From contig NZ_JABGCJ010000004.1 of the NCBI RefSeq assembly GCF_019799965.1, positions 248,001 through 312,000 on the forward strand: DNA of 64,000 nt, read 5' to 3'. The translations under genes and the position numbers were made by a program. This document shows, one piece after another, positions 40,644-47,549 of this stretch. This DNA is from Modestobacter italicus. GTDB taxonomy: Bacteria > Actinomycetota > Actinomycetes > Mycobacteriales > Geodermatophilaceae. The notes under the pieces were generated by a model. That model saw only the letters and a list, made by a program, of their open reading frames with translations. It had not been told where the DNA came from and made no database searches. Each line of letters starts with the position of its first letter. The first letter of the stretch is position 1.

Positions 40644-41042
40644 ATGACCGGACCCAGCCCGGAGCGGAACGTGCTCGGCGGGCCACTGGAGCCGTGCGGC
40701 ACCGACCCGATGACCGGCTTCACCCGCGACGGCTCGTGCACCAGCGGGCCGGAGGACCGGGGCAGCCACACCGTCTGCACCGTCGTCTCCGCCGAGTTCC
40801 TGCAGATGCAGCGGGAGCTGGGCAACGACCTGACCACCCCCCGCCCCGAGTACGGCTTCCCGGGGCTGCGTCCGGGCGACCGCTGGTGCGTCGTCGCCGT
40901 CCGCTGGTTGCAGGCCTACCAGGCCGGCGTGCCGGCCGGGGTCGTGCTCGCGGCGACCAACGAGCGCGCGCTCCAGGTGGTACCGCTGGAGGCGCTGCGC
41001 TCCCAGGCGGTCGACGTCCCCGACGACCTCTCCTCGCTCTGA
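40644..41042 (+). CDS. DUF2237 family protein
   Basis: A 132-residue conserved protein with the DUF2237 block [20 protein letters not shown] and [20 protein letters not shown], containing three conserved cysteines, and [20 protein letters not shown]. The family function is unknown. The ATG at 40644 has a weak AGGA site. Only 28 bases separate it from the following SnoaL-like gene, and they are likely co-transcribed. Confidence 0.88.
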   Translation: MTGPSPERNVLGGPLEPCGTDPMTGFTRDGSCTSGPEDRGSHTVCTVVSAEFLQMQRELGNDLTTPRPEYGFPGLRPGDRWCVVAVRWLQAYQAGVPAGVVLAATNERALQVVPLEALRSQAVDVPDDLSSL

Positions 41043-41070
41043 CCGCCCTGAGCTGCGCCAGGATGGGCCG

Positions 41071-41523
41071 GTGACCGACCGCCCGCCGCTGCCGCCCTTC
41101 ACCGCCGAGACCGCCGCCGCAAAGGTGCAGGCCGCCGAGGACGCCTGGAACAGCCGCGACCCGCAGCGCGTCTCGCTGGCCTACACCGAGGACTCGGTCT
41201 GGCGGAACCGGGACACGTTCCTCACCGGCCGTGCGGAGATCGTCGAGTTCCTCACCGCCAAGTGGGAGCGCGAGCTGGACTACGTGCTGCGCAAGTCGCT
41301 GTGGGCGTTCACCGGCGACCGGATCGCCGTCCGCTTCCAGTACGAGTGGCACGACGCGGCCGGGCAGTGGTGGCGCAGCCACGGCAACGAGAACTGGGAG
41401 TTCGACGCGCACGGGCTCATGCGCCGGCGCGAGGCGAGCATCAACGACGTCCCGATCGCCGCGGCGGACCGGCGGATCACCGGCCCGCGCACCCCCGGCG
41501 AGCCGGACCTGCCGCTGCGCTGA
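41071..41523 (+). CDS. DUF1348/SnoaL-like NTF2-fold protein
   Basis: A 150-residue NTF2-fold protein. The DUF1348 pattern is [40 protein letters not shown], then [20 protein letters not shown] and [15 protein letters not shown]. Such proteins may bind small hydrophobic ligands; no reaction is assigned. It follows DUF2237 on the same strand and converges on the EamA gene by 2 bases. Confidence 0.88.
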   Translation: MTDRPPLPPFTAETAAAKVQAAEDAWNSRDPQRVSLAYTEDSVWRNRDTFLTGRAEIVEFLTAKWERELDYVLRKSLWAFTGDRIAVRFQYEWHDAAGQWWRSHGNENWEFDAHGLMRRREASINDVPIAAADRRITGPRTPGEPDLPLR

Positions 41524-41525
41524 GC

Positions 41526-42479
41526 TCAGCTGGGCACGGTCTCCGGCACCGGCGCCGGAGCCGCCGCCCGGGCGGTCTGGGCCAGCACGATCCCGGCCAG
41601 GACGACGGCGCCGCCGGCGACCTGCCACGGCGTGAGCGCCTGCTCGACCCACAGCCAGGCCACGATCGCGGCCAGCACCGGCTCGGCCGTCGCCACGATC
41701 CCGGCGGTGGTGGGCGGCAGGTGCCGCAGCGCGGCCAGGGACAGCCAGAAGGGCAGCGCGGCGCCGAGCACGGCGATCCAGCCCACGAGCACCCAGAGCG
41801 GCAGCTGGGCGCTGCCCAGCGAGACCGGCACCCGCTCGGCGAGGACGCCGGCGTCGAACCGCCACCACGGCGCGGCGACGGCCCAGAAGACCGCGGCCGC
41901 CGCGAAGCTCCAGGCGGTCACGGCCATCGGGTCGAGGTCGGCGGCGCTGCGCTCACCCACCAGGTAGTAGGTGGCCAGGCAGATCGCCGCGGTGAGGGCC
42001 ACCGCGACGCCGAGCGGGTCGAGCGACCCGCCGCCGGCCCACACCTCCGCGACCAGCACCAGGCCCGACAGTGACAGGGCCAGCGCCCACCACAACCGGT
42101 TGCGGACCTGCTCGCGGCGGACCAGCCACACGTAGAGCGCGATGAACACCGGTGCGGTCATCTCGAACACCAGGGCGATGCCGACCGGCAGCCGGCCGTC
42201 GATCGCGGTGTAGAAGAGGAACTGGGTCGCCGCGATGCCCACCACGCCCAGCAGCGCGACCAGCGGGACGTCGCCCCGCCGCAGCCGCAGCCGCCGCGGG
42301 GCCACGACGGCCAGCGCGAGCAACAGGGCGATCGCCGCGCCGGTGCAGCGCAGCGCGGTCAGCCGGGTGGGCGCGATGCCCGCCTGCAGCGCCAGCGTGG
42401 AGACCGTGCCGTTGATCGCGAAGACCCCGGCCGCCGCGAGGGTGAGCAGGTGGCCCACGGCGGGGCGGGGGGTGGACAC
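41526..42479 (-). CDS. EamA family transporter (drug/metabolite exporter)
   Basis: A 317-residue membrane protein with ten helices in two homologous EamA halves. AALRHLPPTTAGIVATAEPV and LAAIVAWLWVEQALTPWQ near the end are typical of the second half. It probably exports amino acids, nucleosides or other metabolites; the substrate is not known. The GTG at 42477-42479 was preferred because upstream in-frame codons are basic and lack a ribosome site. An A+T-richer stretch upstream (TTTTGCCACC) may hold its promoter. Confidence 0.87.
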   Translation of the reverse strand: MSTPRPAVGHLLTLAAAGVFAINGTVSTLALQAGIAPTRLTALRCTGAAIALLLALAVVAPRRLRLRRGDVPLVALLGVVGIAATQFLFYTAIDGRLPVGIALVFEMTAPVFIALYVWLVRREQVRNRLWWALALSLSGLVLVAEVWAGGGSLDPLGVAVALTAAICLATYYLVGERSAADLDPMAVTAWSFAAAAVFWAVAAPWWRFDAGVLAERVPVSLGSAQLPLWVLVGWIAVLGAALPFWLSLAALRHLPPTTAGIVATAEPVLAAIVAWLWVEQALTPWQVAGGAVVLAGIVLAQTARAAAPAPVPETVPS

Positions 42480-42536
42480 CCCGTGAAGGTAGCGGGCGAC
42501 CGTCGTTTTGCCACCTACTTCTTGGCGGGCGGTCGC

Positions 42537-42593
42537 CGAGTGCGAGCTGTGCGCCTCTCGCACCCGGGCGAGGCGTGCGCAGCCCGACACTCG
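42537..42593 (-). terminator. Long imperfect hairpin after the VOC gene
   Basis: The arms CGAGTG...GCTGTGCGCCTC and GAGGCGTGCGCAGC...CACTCG pair over about 20 bp with two small bulges. It lies between the VOC stop (42603) and the EamA start (42479), both on the minus strand, so it probably separates the two transcripts. Confidence 0.6.
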
Positions 42594-42602
42594 ACGCGCG
42601 GG

Positions 42603-43004
42603 TCAGGCCTGGAGCGCTGCGGGGTCCATCCACGCCGCCTCCCAGACGTTGCCGTCCGGGTCGGTGAAGCTGGTGCCGTACATGAAGCCGTGGTCCTGGG
42701 CCGGCAGCCAGGGCTTTCCGCCCGCGGCCAGCGCGCGGGCCAGCAGGTCGTCGCACTCGGCCCGGTCGGTCGCGGAGACCGCGTTCAGCACCGAGGTCGC
42801 CTGGGCCGGGTCGCCGACCTCCCCCGCCACGAAGCCGGCGAACTTCTCCCGGGTCAGCAGCATGACCATGACGTTCTCCTCGATCACCATCCCAGCCCCG
42901 GTGTCGTCGCTGTACCGGGCGTCCTGGGTGAACCCCAGCGCCGAGTAGAAGGCGGTGGCCCGCGCCAGGTCGGTGACCGGCAGGTTGACGAAGATCATGC
43001 GCAC
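42603..43004 (-). CDS. VOC (glyoxalase/bleomycin resistance-like) family protein
   Basis: A 133-residue protein with two beta-alpha-beta-beta-beta modules: MIFVNLPVTDLARATAFYSA, then GFTQDARY, and FTDPDGNVWEAAWMDPAA at the end. The metal-ligand residues are not fully conserved by eye, so the catalytic role is open. The GTG at 43002-43004 follows GAGGAG at 6 bases. Confidence 0.87.
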   Translation of the reverse strand: MRMIFVNLPVTDLARATAFYSALGFTQDARYSDDTGAGMVIEENVMVMLLTREKFAGFVAGEVGDPAQATSVLNAVSATDRAECDDLLARALAAGGKPWLPAQDHGFMYGTSFTDPDGNVWEAAWMDPAALQA

Positions 43005-43076
43005 GGGGAGCTCCTCGATGGCGTGGGGCCGCCGTCCGGCCCCGTCAGCAGCTCAGACGCCCCCGGCGCACCGAAC

Positions 43077-43886
43077 TCATCGGCGGGCGGTCGCGGCGAG
43101 CACCAGGGCCACGGTCTCCTCGGGGACGTCCCACATCGGGAGGTGCCCCGACCCGTCGAACCAGTGCAGCCCGGCGTCGGGGAAGGCCCGGACCGCCCGC
43201 GCCGCCTGGCGGGCCAGGGTCACCCGGTCGCGTCGTCCCCAGCCGATGGTCAACCGGCCCGGCAGCGACCCGGCCGGCGCCCCCTGCTGGCGGGGCCCCC
43301 GGGCCAGATCGCTGAGCACCGCGTCGAAGGACGGCGACCGGGCGTACCCGGTGAGCTCCCGGGTCACCACGTCGCTGTCCAGCGCCCAGGGGCGGGCGGA
43401 GAACTGGGCCAGCAGGGCCGTCCGGCCGGCGGTGGTGCGCAGCAGCGCGGGCAGCGCAGGACGGACGCCCCGGACGAGGGCGATGGAGGCGCGCAGGCTG
43501 GCGTGGAAGACCGCCGCCTCGCGCGGAGACCAGAAGCCACCGGGATCGAGGGCCACGTTGTCCGCCCCGACCCCTCGCCGGGACAGCTCCAGCACCATCC
43601 GGGCTCCCAGCGAGCTGCCGACCAGCGGGGCGTCGGCCAGCCCCTCCGCCCGCAGCCAGCTCTCCAGGGCGTCGGTGAGCGAGCCGGAGGTCGGGTGCGG
43701 CAGCGGCGGGGTGTCGCCGGCGAACCCCGGCAGGTCCACCGCCACCACCTCGCGCTCGGTCGCCAGACCCGGCAGCACCGGGTCCCAGGAGCGCCACGAG
43801 CCACCGAGCCCGTGCACCAGGACGAGCGGGCTGCCGGAGCCGGAACGGTGCGCTGCGAGGTCCACGCCCCCGGCTACCCACGGCAC
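43077..43886 (-). CDS. Alpha/beta hydrolase
   Basis: A 269-residue hydrolase. VLVHGLGGSWRSWDPVL is the oxyanion-hole loop, VGSSLGARMVLELS the nucleophile elbow (Ser near 91), GWGRRDRVT the acid region and GSGHLPMWDVPEET the His. There is no signal peptide. Substrate unknown. It starts with GTG, 22 bases downstream of the proline/glycine-rich membrane protein on the same strand. Confidence 0.87.
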   Translation of the reverse strand: MPWVAGGVDLAAHRSGSGSPLVLVHGLGGSWRSWDPVLPGLATEREVVAVDLPGFAGDTPPLPHPTSGSLTDALESWLRAEGLADAPLVGSSLGARMVLELSRRGVGADNVALDPGGFWSPREAAVFHASLRASIALVRGVRPALPALLRTTAGRTALLAQFSARPWALDSDVVTRELTGYARSPSFDAVLSDLARGPRQQGAPAGSLPGRLTIGWGRRDRVTLARQAARAVRAFPDAGLHWFDGSGHLPMWDVPEETVALVLAATARR

Positions 43887-43907
43887 CGGCAGCCACCCAC
43901 CCTCGGT

Positions 43908-44582
43908 TCAGACGGTGGTGTCGCTGGTGCTGCCGCCGTCGCCCGTGCTGCCGTCGCTGCTGCCGCCGTCGGGGACGGTGCCGTCGGGGGCGGTGCCGCC
44001 GAAGCCGCCCATCCCGCCCGGTGGCGCTCCCCGGCCACCCGTGCCGCCCGGCAGGCTGCCGTCCGGGAGCGTGCCGTAGCCGGAGCTGCCCTCCGGCACG
44101 GTGCCGCCGGGCACGGTCTGGCCGGTCGACGCGCCGGTGTCCGCCGTGGCCGTCCCGGCGGTGGCCTGGCCGACCACGACGCCGACGACGACGCCGACGG
44201 CCAGCAGCCCGGCGCCGGCCAGCCCGCTGAGCACGGCGGCCCGACCCGGCCGCCGTCGGGCCGACCCGCCCACGGACCGCCCGGCGGCGGGGGGCTCGGC
44301 GGCGGGGGGCTCGGCGGGGCGCTCGGTGGCTGGGGGCTCGGCGGCCAGGGGTTCGGCGGCTGGGTGCACAGCGGCGGATCCGGCCGGCCGGGCGGGCGTC
44401 TCCGCTGTCGGGACGCCGGCCTCCGGCACCTCGACCGCCGGCGACCGGACGGCGGGCGACTGCGCGGTCGGGGCGTCCGCCGGATGCGCCGCAGCGAGCG
44501 GGGCGGGGAACGGCCGGGTCTCCTGGCGCGCCGGCACGCCCGGCTGCGGCTCGGCGTTGCCGGGGCGGGTGGGCTCGCTCAT
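43908..44582 (-). CDS. Single-pass membrane protein with proline/alanine- and glycine-rich flanks
   Basis: A 224-residue protein. Residues 1-105 are a Pro/Ala/Glu-rich disordered region with near-repeats (AEPLAAEPPATERPAEPPAA), then RSVGGSARRRPGRAA and a transmembrane helix (VLSGLAGAGLLAVGVVVGVV). After it is a Gly/Ser/Asp-rich tail (about 145-224) with runs of GG and DG. The tail is presumably outside the membrane. I do not recognise the family. The ATG is at 44580-44582. Confidence 0.7.
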   Translation of the reverse strand: MSEPTRPGNAEPQPGVPARQETRPFPAPLAAAHPADAPTAQSPAVRSPAVEVPEAGVPTAETPARPAGSAAVHPAAEPLAAEPPATERPAEPPAAEPPAAGRSVGGSARRRPGRAAVLSGLAGAGLLAVGVVVGVVVGQATAGTATADTGASTGQTVPGGTVPEGSSGYGTLPDGSLPGGTGGRGAPPGGMGGFGGTAPDGTVPDGGSSDGSTGDGGSTSDTTV

Positions 44583-44768
44583 CGGTGCTCCTGGGGGCTC
44601 GGGGGGTCTTCATCCGAGACCCTCGCCGTCCCGACTGTGGGCGTCGGCGGCAGGCACTGGGCGGGGCCTGTGAAGATGTCGGTGCGGGGGTGGGTGTGCA
44701 CCGGCCACCCGGGTCCGACAGCATGTGCGGGTCCGCACCCGCGGGACACCCAGGTGAGGAGCGAGACG

Positions 44769-45197
44769 GTGACCACGTCGAGGAGCAACCGGGTGAAGGC
44801 CGCGATCGGCACGGTCAGCCTCACCGGCGCCGCCATGGGCTTCCTGTCGGCCTGCGGCGTCGGGGGCGACGACGACCAGGAGGCCCGGACGGTCTACTGC
44901 GTCGACGAGCAGGACCAGGTCGTCGACGACGAGCAGTGCGAGGAGGCCGAGCGCAACGGCGGCTTCGTCGGCGGGGTGCCCTTCTTCTTCCTGCTCGGCG
45001 GCTTCGGCGGCAACCGCTACTCGGTCGGCCAGACGATCCCCAGCCAGTACACCGGCCCGGCCACCCGGGTGAACCCCTCGGACACCAGCGCCCGCTCGCG
45101 CAACGGCCTGCCCGGCAGCGGCCGGGTGAGCTCCGGTACCCGGATCTCCGGTGGCATCGGATCCGGCCGGGTCGGCGGCGGCAGCGTCGGCTCGTGA
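44769..45197 (+). CDS. YgiB-like lipoprotein
   Basis: A 142-residue predicted lipoprotein: N-terminal basic segment, hydrophobic stretch (AAIGTVSLTGAAMGFLSAC) and lipobox LSAC with Cys near residue 29. The mature part has a cysteine pair (YCVDEQDQVVDDEQCEEA), an aromatic glycine-rich patch (VPFFFLLGGFGG) and a C-terminal Ser/Gly/Arg-rich tail. The same order is seen in E. coli YgiB. The GTG at 44769 follows GAGGAG. Its stop overlaps the ATP-grasp gene start as GTGA, a pairing like ygiB-ygiC, which supports the assignment. Confidence 0.72.
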   Translation: MTTSRSNRVKAAIGTVSLTGAAMGFLSACGVGGDDDQEARTVYCVDEQDQVVDDEQCEEAERNGGFVGGVPFFFLLGGFGGNRYSVGQTIPSQYTGPATRVNPSDTSARSRNGLPGSGRVSSGTRISGGIGSGRVGGGSVGS

Positions 45198-46456
45198 GAC
45201 GCCTGTACGGCAAGGCCCGGCTCGGCTGGGAGGCCGAGATCGAGAGCCAGGGCCTGGTCTACAACAAGACGACGGTGCCAGGCGGGGACACCCGCTCCTA
45301 CTGGCGCGAGGACGTCTTCTACGACTTCACCAGCGCCGAGGTCGACCGGCTGGCCGAGACCACCGACCAGCTGTTCGCCGCCTGCGTGGAGGCCGGCGAG
45401 CTGGCACTGTCCGACGAGCGGCTGCTGGACCGGATGCGCATCCCGCGCGACGCCCGGGACGTCATCCGCGCCACCTGGGAGCACGAGCCGCCGAGCGTGT
45501 ACGGCCGGTTCGACCTGTGGTGGGACGGCACGGCGCACCCACGGTTGCTGGAGTTCAACGCCGACACGCCCACCTCACTGGTCGAGGCCGCGGTCGTGCA
45601 GTGGGCCTGGCACCTGGAGACCGGCCAGGGCAAGGACCAGTGGAACCAGCTCGACGACCGGCTGGTGGAGGCCTGGCGGCGCAACCTGTCCCGCTGGGAG
45701 GCCCAGCACCGCCGCCGTCCGAAGGTGCACCTGGCCTGGACCAACGGCGACCGCAGCGGCGAGGACTGGATGACCGTGGCCTACCTGGCCGACACGGTGC
45801 AGCGCGCCGGCTACGAGACGGTGGTGCTGACCACCGAGGAGATCGGGCTGGACACCGGCGACGCCCGGTTCTACGACCCGAAGGGCGACCGGATCGACGT
45901 CGTCTTCAAGCTCTACCCCTGGGAGTGGTTGCTGCAGGACGAGTACGGCCCGTCGGTGATCGCCGACATCCGCGACCCCGACGGGACGACGTGGGTCGAG
46001 CCGATCTGGAAGATGCTCTGGTCGAACAAGGGCCTGCTGCCGGTGCTCTGGCAGCGCTACGAGCACGACCCGGTCATCTCCCGGCACCTGCTGCCCTCGT
46101 TCTTCGCCGACGACCCGCGGGCCGAGGAGCTGCGCGCCACCGGCTTCGCCCGCAAGCCGCTGTTCGGCCGTGAGGGCAACAACGTGGAGCTGGTCGCCCC
46201 GGGCGGGGACGTGCTGGCGTCGCTGGGCGGGCAGTACGGCGCCGAGGGCTGGGTGGTGCAGCAGCTGTGCGCGCTGCCGGACTTCGCCGGCCCGGACGGC
46301 CCGCACCACCCGGTGCTCGGCGCCTGGGTGGTGGACGGCGAGGCGGCGGGCCTGGGCATCCGGGAGTCCGACGGCCTGATCACCGACGACCTGTCCTTCT
46401 TCGTCCCGCACACCATCGACTTCGTCAGGCCGCCGAACACCACCTGGTCGGCCTGA
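45194..46456 (+). CDS. Glutathionylspermidine synthase-like ATP-grasp protein (YgiC-like)
   Basis: A 420-residue protein of the glutathionylspermidine synthase C-terminal ATP-grasp family. LLEFNADTPTSLVEAAVVQW, AWTNGDRSGEDWMTVAYLAD, DVVFKLYPWEWLLQDEYG, IWKMLWSNKGLLPVLW, KPLFGREGNNVELV and VVDGEAAGLGIRESDGLIT match the YgiC/YjfC pattern. The N-terminal amidase domain of true glutathionylspermidine synthase is absent. The reaction is probably ATP-dependent ligation to an amine, undetermined here. The GTG at 45194 overlaps the lipoprotein stop (GTGA), so coupled translation is likely. Confidence 0.9.
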   Translation: MRRLYGKARLGWEAEIESQGLVYNKTTVPGGDTRSYWREDVFYDFTSAEVDRLAETTDQLFAACVEAGELALSDERLLDRMRIPRDARDVIRATWEHEPPSVYGRFDLWWDGTAHPRLLEFNADTPTSLVEAAVVQWAWHLETGQGKDQWNQLDDRLVEAWRRNLSRWEAQHRRRPKVHLAWTNGDRSGEDWMTVAYLADTVQRAGYETVVLTTEEIGLDTGDARFYDPKGDRIDVVFKLYPWEWLLQDEYGPSVIADIRDPDGTTWVEPIWKMLWSNKGLLPVLWQRYEHDPVISRHLLPSFFADDPRAEELRATGFARKPLFGREGNNVELVAPGGDVLASLGGQYGAEGWVVQQLCALPDFAGPDGPHHPVLGAWVVDGEAAGLGIRESDGLITDDLSFFVPHTIDFVRPPNTTWSA

Positions 46457-46522
46457 GCCGCGGAGTTGATCGTCGGCGAGTGATCGGCTGCACCGGCGTG
46501 CCGGGCAGCCACCTGATGATGA

Positions 46523-47536
46523 TCAGCTCTCCGAGCCGGCGAGCTCGGCCGCGGCAGGGAGCCAGTCCAGGCGGCCGCCGTGCGGGGCGGTGTACGCCAG
46601 CGGCTCGCCGTCCAGGGCCAGCAGGAACCTGGGCTCCTCCGGCGCCGGCTGCTCGGGCAGCCGGTCCCGGACGGCGGGCAGCACGGGCACGCCCTCCTGG
46701 GAGACCCACCGCACCGGCAGCCCGCTCACCAGCTCGGTGAACGCCTCCTTCGCCGCTGCCGGCAGGTAGGCGAGCACCGCGGTGTGGAAGACGACGACGG
46801 TCGCCTCCGCCGGCATCCGCGCCACCAGCCCCGGCAGCTCCGCCACCAGCTCGCCCTGGACGATCTCGGCGGGTTCCCGGGCCGCGATCCCGGCCGCGGC
46901 GGTGAGCCGGTCGCGCCGCTCCTCCATCCCGGGCCAGATGAGCGCACCGAGCCAGGCCACGTCGTCCGGGTCGGCCGGGTCCAGCGGGTTGAGGTCGATC
47001 CCGGCCCGGCGCACCACCTGCGGCACCCCGGCCGGCACCGGCCCCCGCCCGGTGACCGCGCACCGCAGCTGGACGGCGCTGTCGGCCGGCCCCACGCGGA
47101 CACCGTCGCCGTAGTCGTAGCCGTACCTGTCCGGGTACAGGCACAGCCCGGCCGAGGCGCCGACCTCGATCAGCGCCAGCGGCCCCGGGATCGTCGCCAG
47201 TCCCGGGAGCAGGGCCGTGCACCGGGCGGCCTCGTTGGTCTGGGTGGCCCGGGCGAGCATCGTGGCGCGCAGCCGGTCGGCGTCGCCGAGCACCCGGTCG
47301 TGCAGCTGGGCGCCGTCCGCCGGCGGGCCGCCGTGCAGGTACTGCAGCACACCGAGCAGCAGGTTGGCCTGCCGCTTGGGCTTCGGCAGCGTGCGGAGGA
47401 AGGCCAGCACGTCGTCGTCCTCGGCGACCGCCGCGGCGAGCTCGGCGTACCGCGGGGAGACCGGCGCGGCCTCCACCTGGGCGAACCACCGGTAGTGGTC
47501 GGCCAGATCGGTCAGCTCCTCGTCCAGTGCGCGCAC
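46523..47536 (-). CDS. DUF2332 family protein
   Basis: A 337-residue protein with the DUF2332 blocks: DHYRWFAQVEAAPVSPRYAE, LLLGVLQYLHGG, ATQTNEAARCTALLPGLATI, EVGASAGLCLYPDRYGYDY and WLGALIWPGMEERRDRL. The GASAGLCL piece resembles an S-adenosylmethionine-binding loop, so a methyltransferase-like fold is plausible; no role is proven. The GTG at 47536 lies only 13 bases after the NhaA fusion stop on the same strand, so the two are probably one operon. Confidence 0.87.
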   Translation of the reverse strand: MRALDEELTDLADHYRWFAQVEAAPVSPRYAELAAAVAEDDDVLAFLRTLPKPKRQANLLLGVLQYLHGGPPADGAQLHDRVLGDADRLRATMLARATQTNEAARCTALLPGLATIPGPLALIEVGASAGLCLYPDRYGYDYGDGVRVGPADSAVQLRCAVTGRGPVPAGVPQVVRRAGIDLNPLDPADPDDVAWLGALIWPGMEERRDRLTAAAGIAAREPAEIVQGELVAELPGLVARMPAEATVVVFHTAVLAYLPAAAKEAFTELVSGLPVRWVSQEGVPVLPAVRDRLPEQPAPEEPRFLLALDGEPLAYTAPHGGRLDWLPAAAELAGSES

Positions 47537-47549
47537 GTCGGCTCCCGGC

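Noticed and set aside
42450-44768. A plus-strand extension of the lipoprotein frame by 773 codons
   Set aside because: It runs opposite the VOC, hydrolase and membrane protein genes. The GTG at 44769 has GAGGAG and a signal peptide directly after it.
44769-46456. Lipoprotein and ATP-grasp reading as one fused protein
   Set aside because: The frames differ: the lipoprotein ends with TGA at 45195-45197 and the next GTG overlaps it as GTGA, so they are separate coupled genes.
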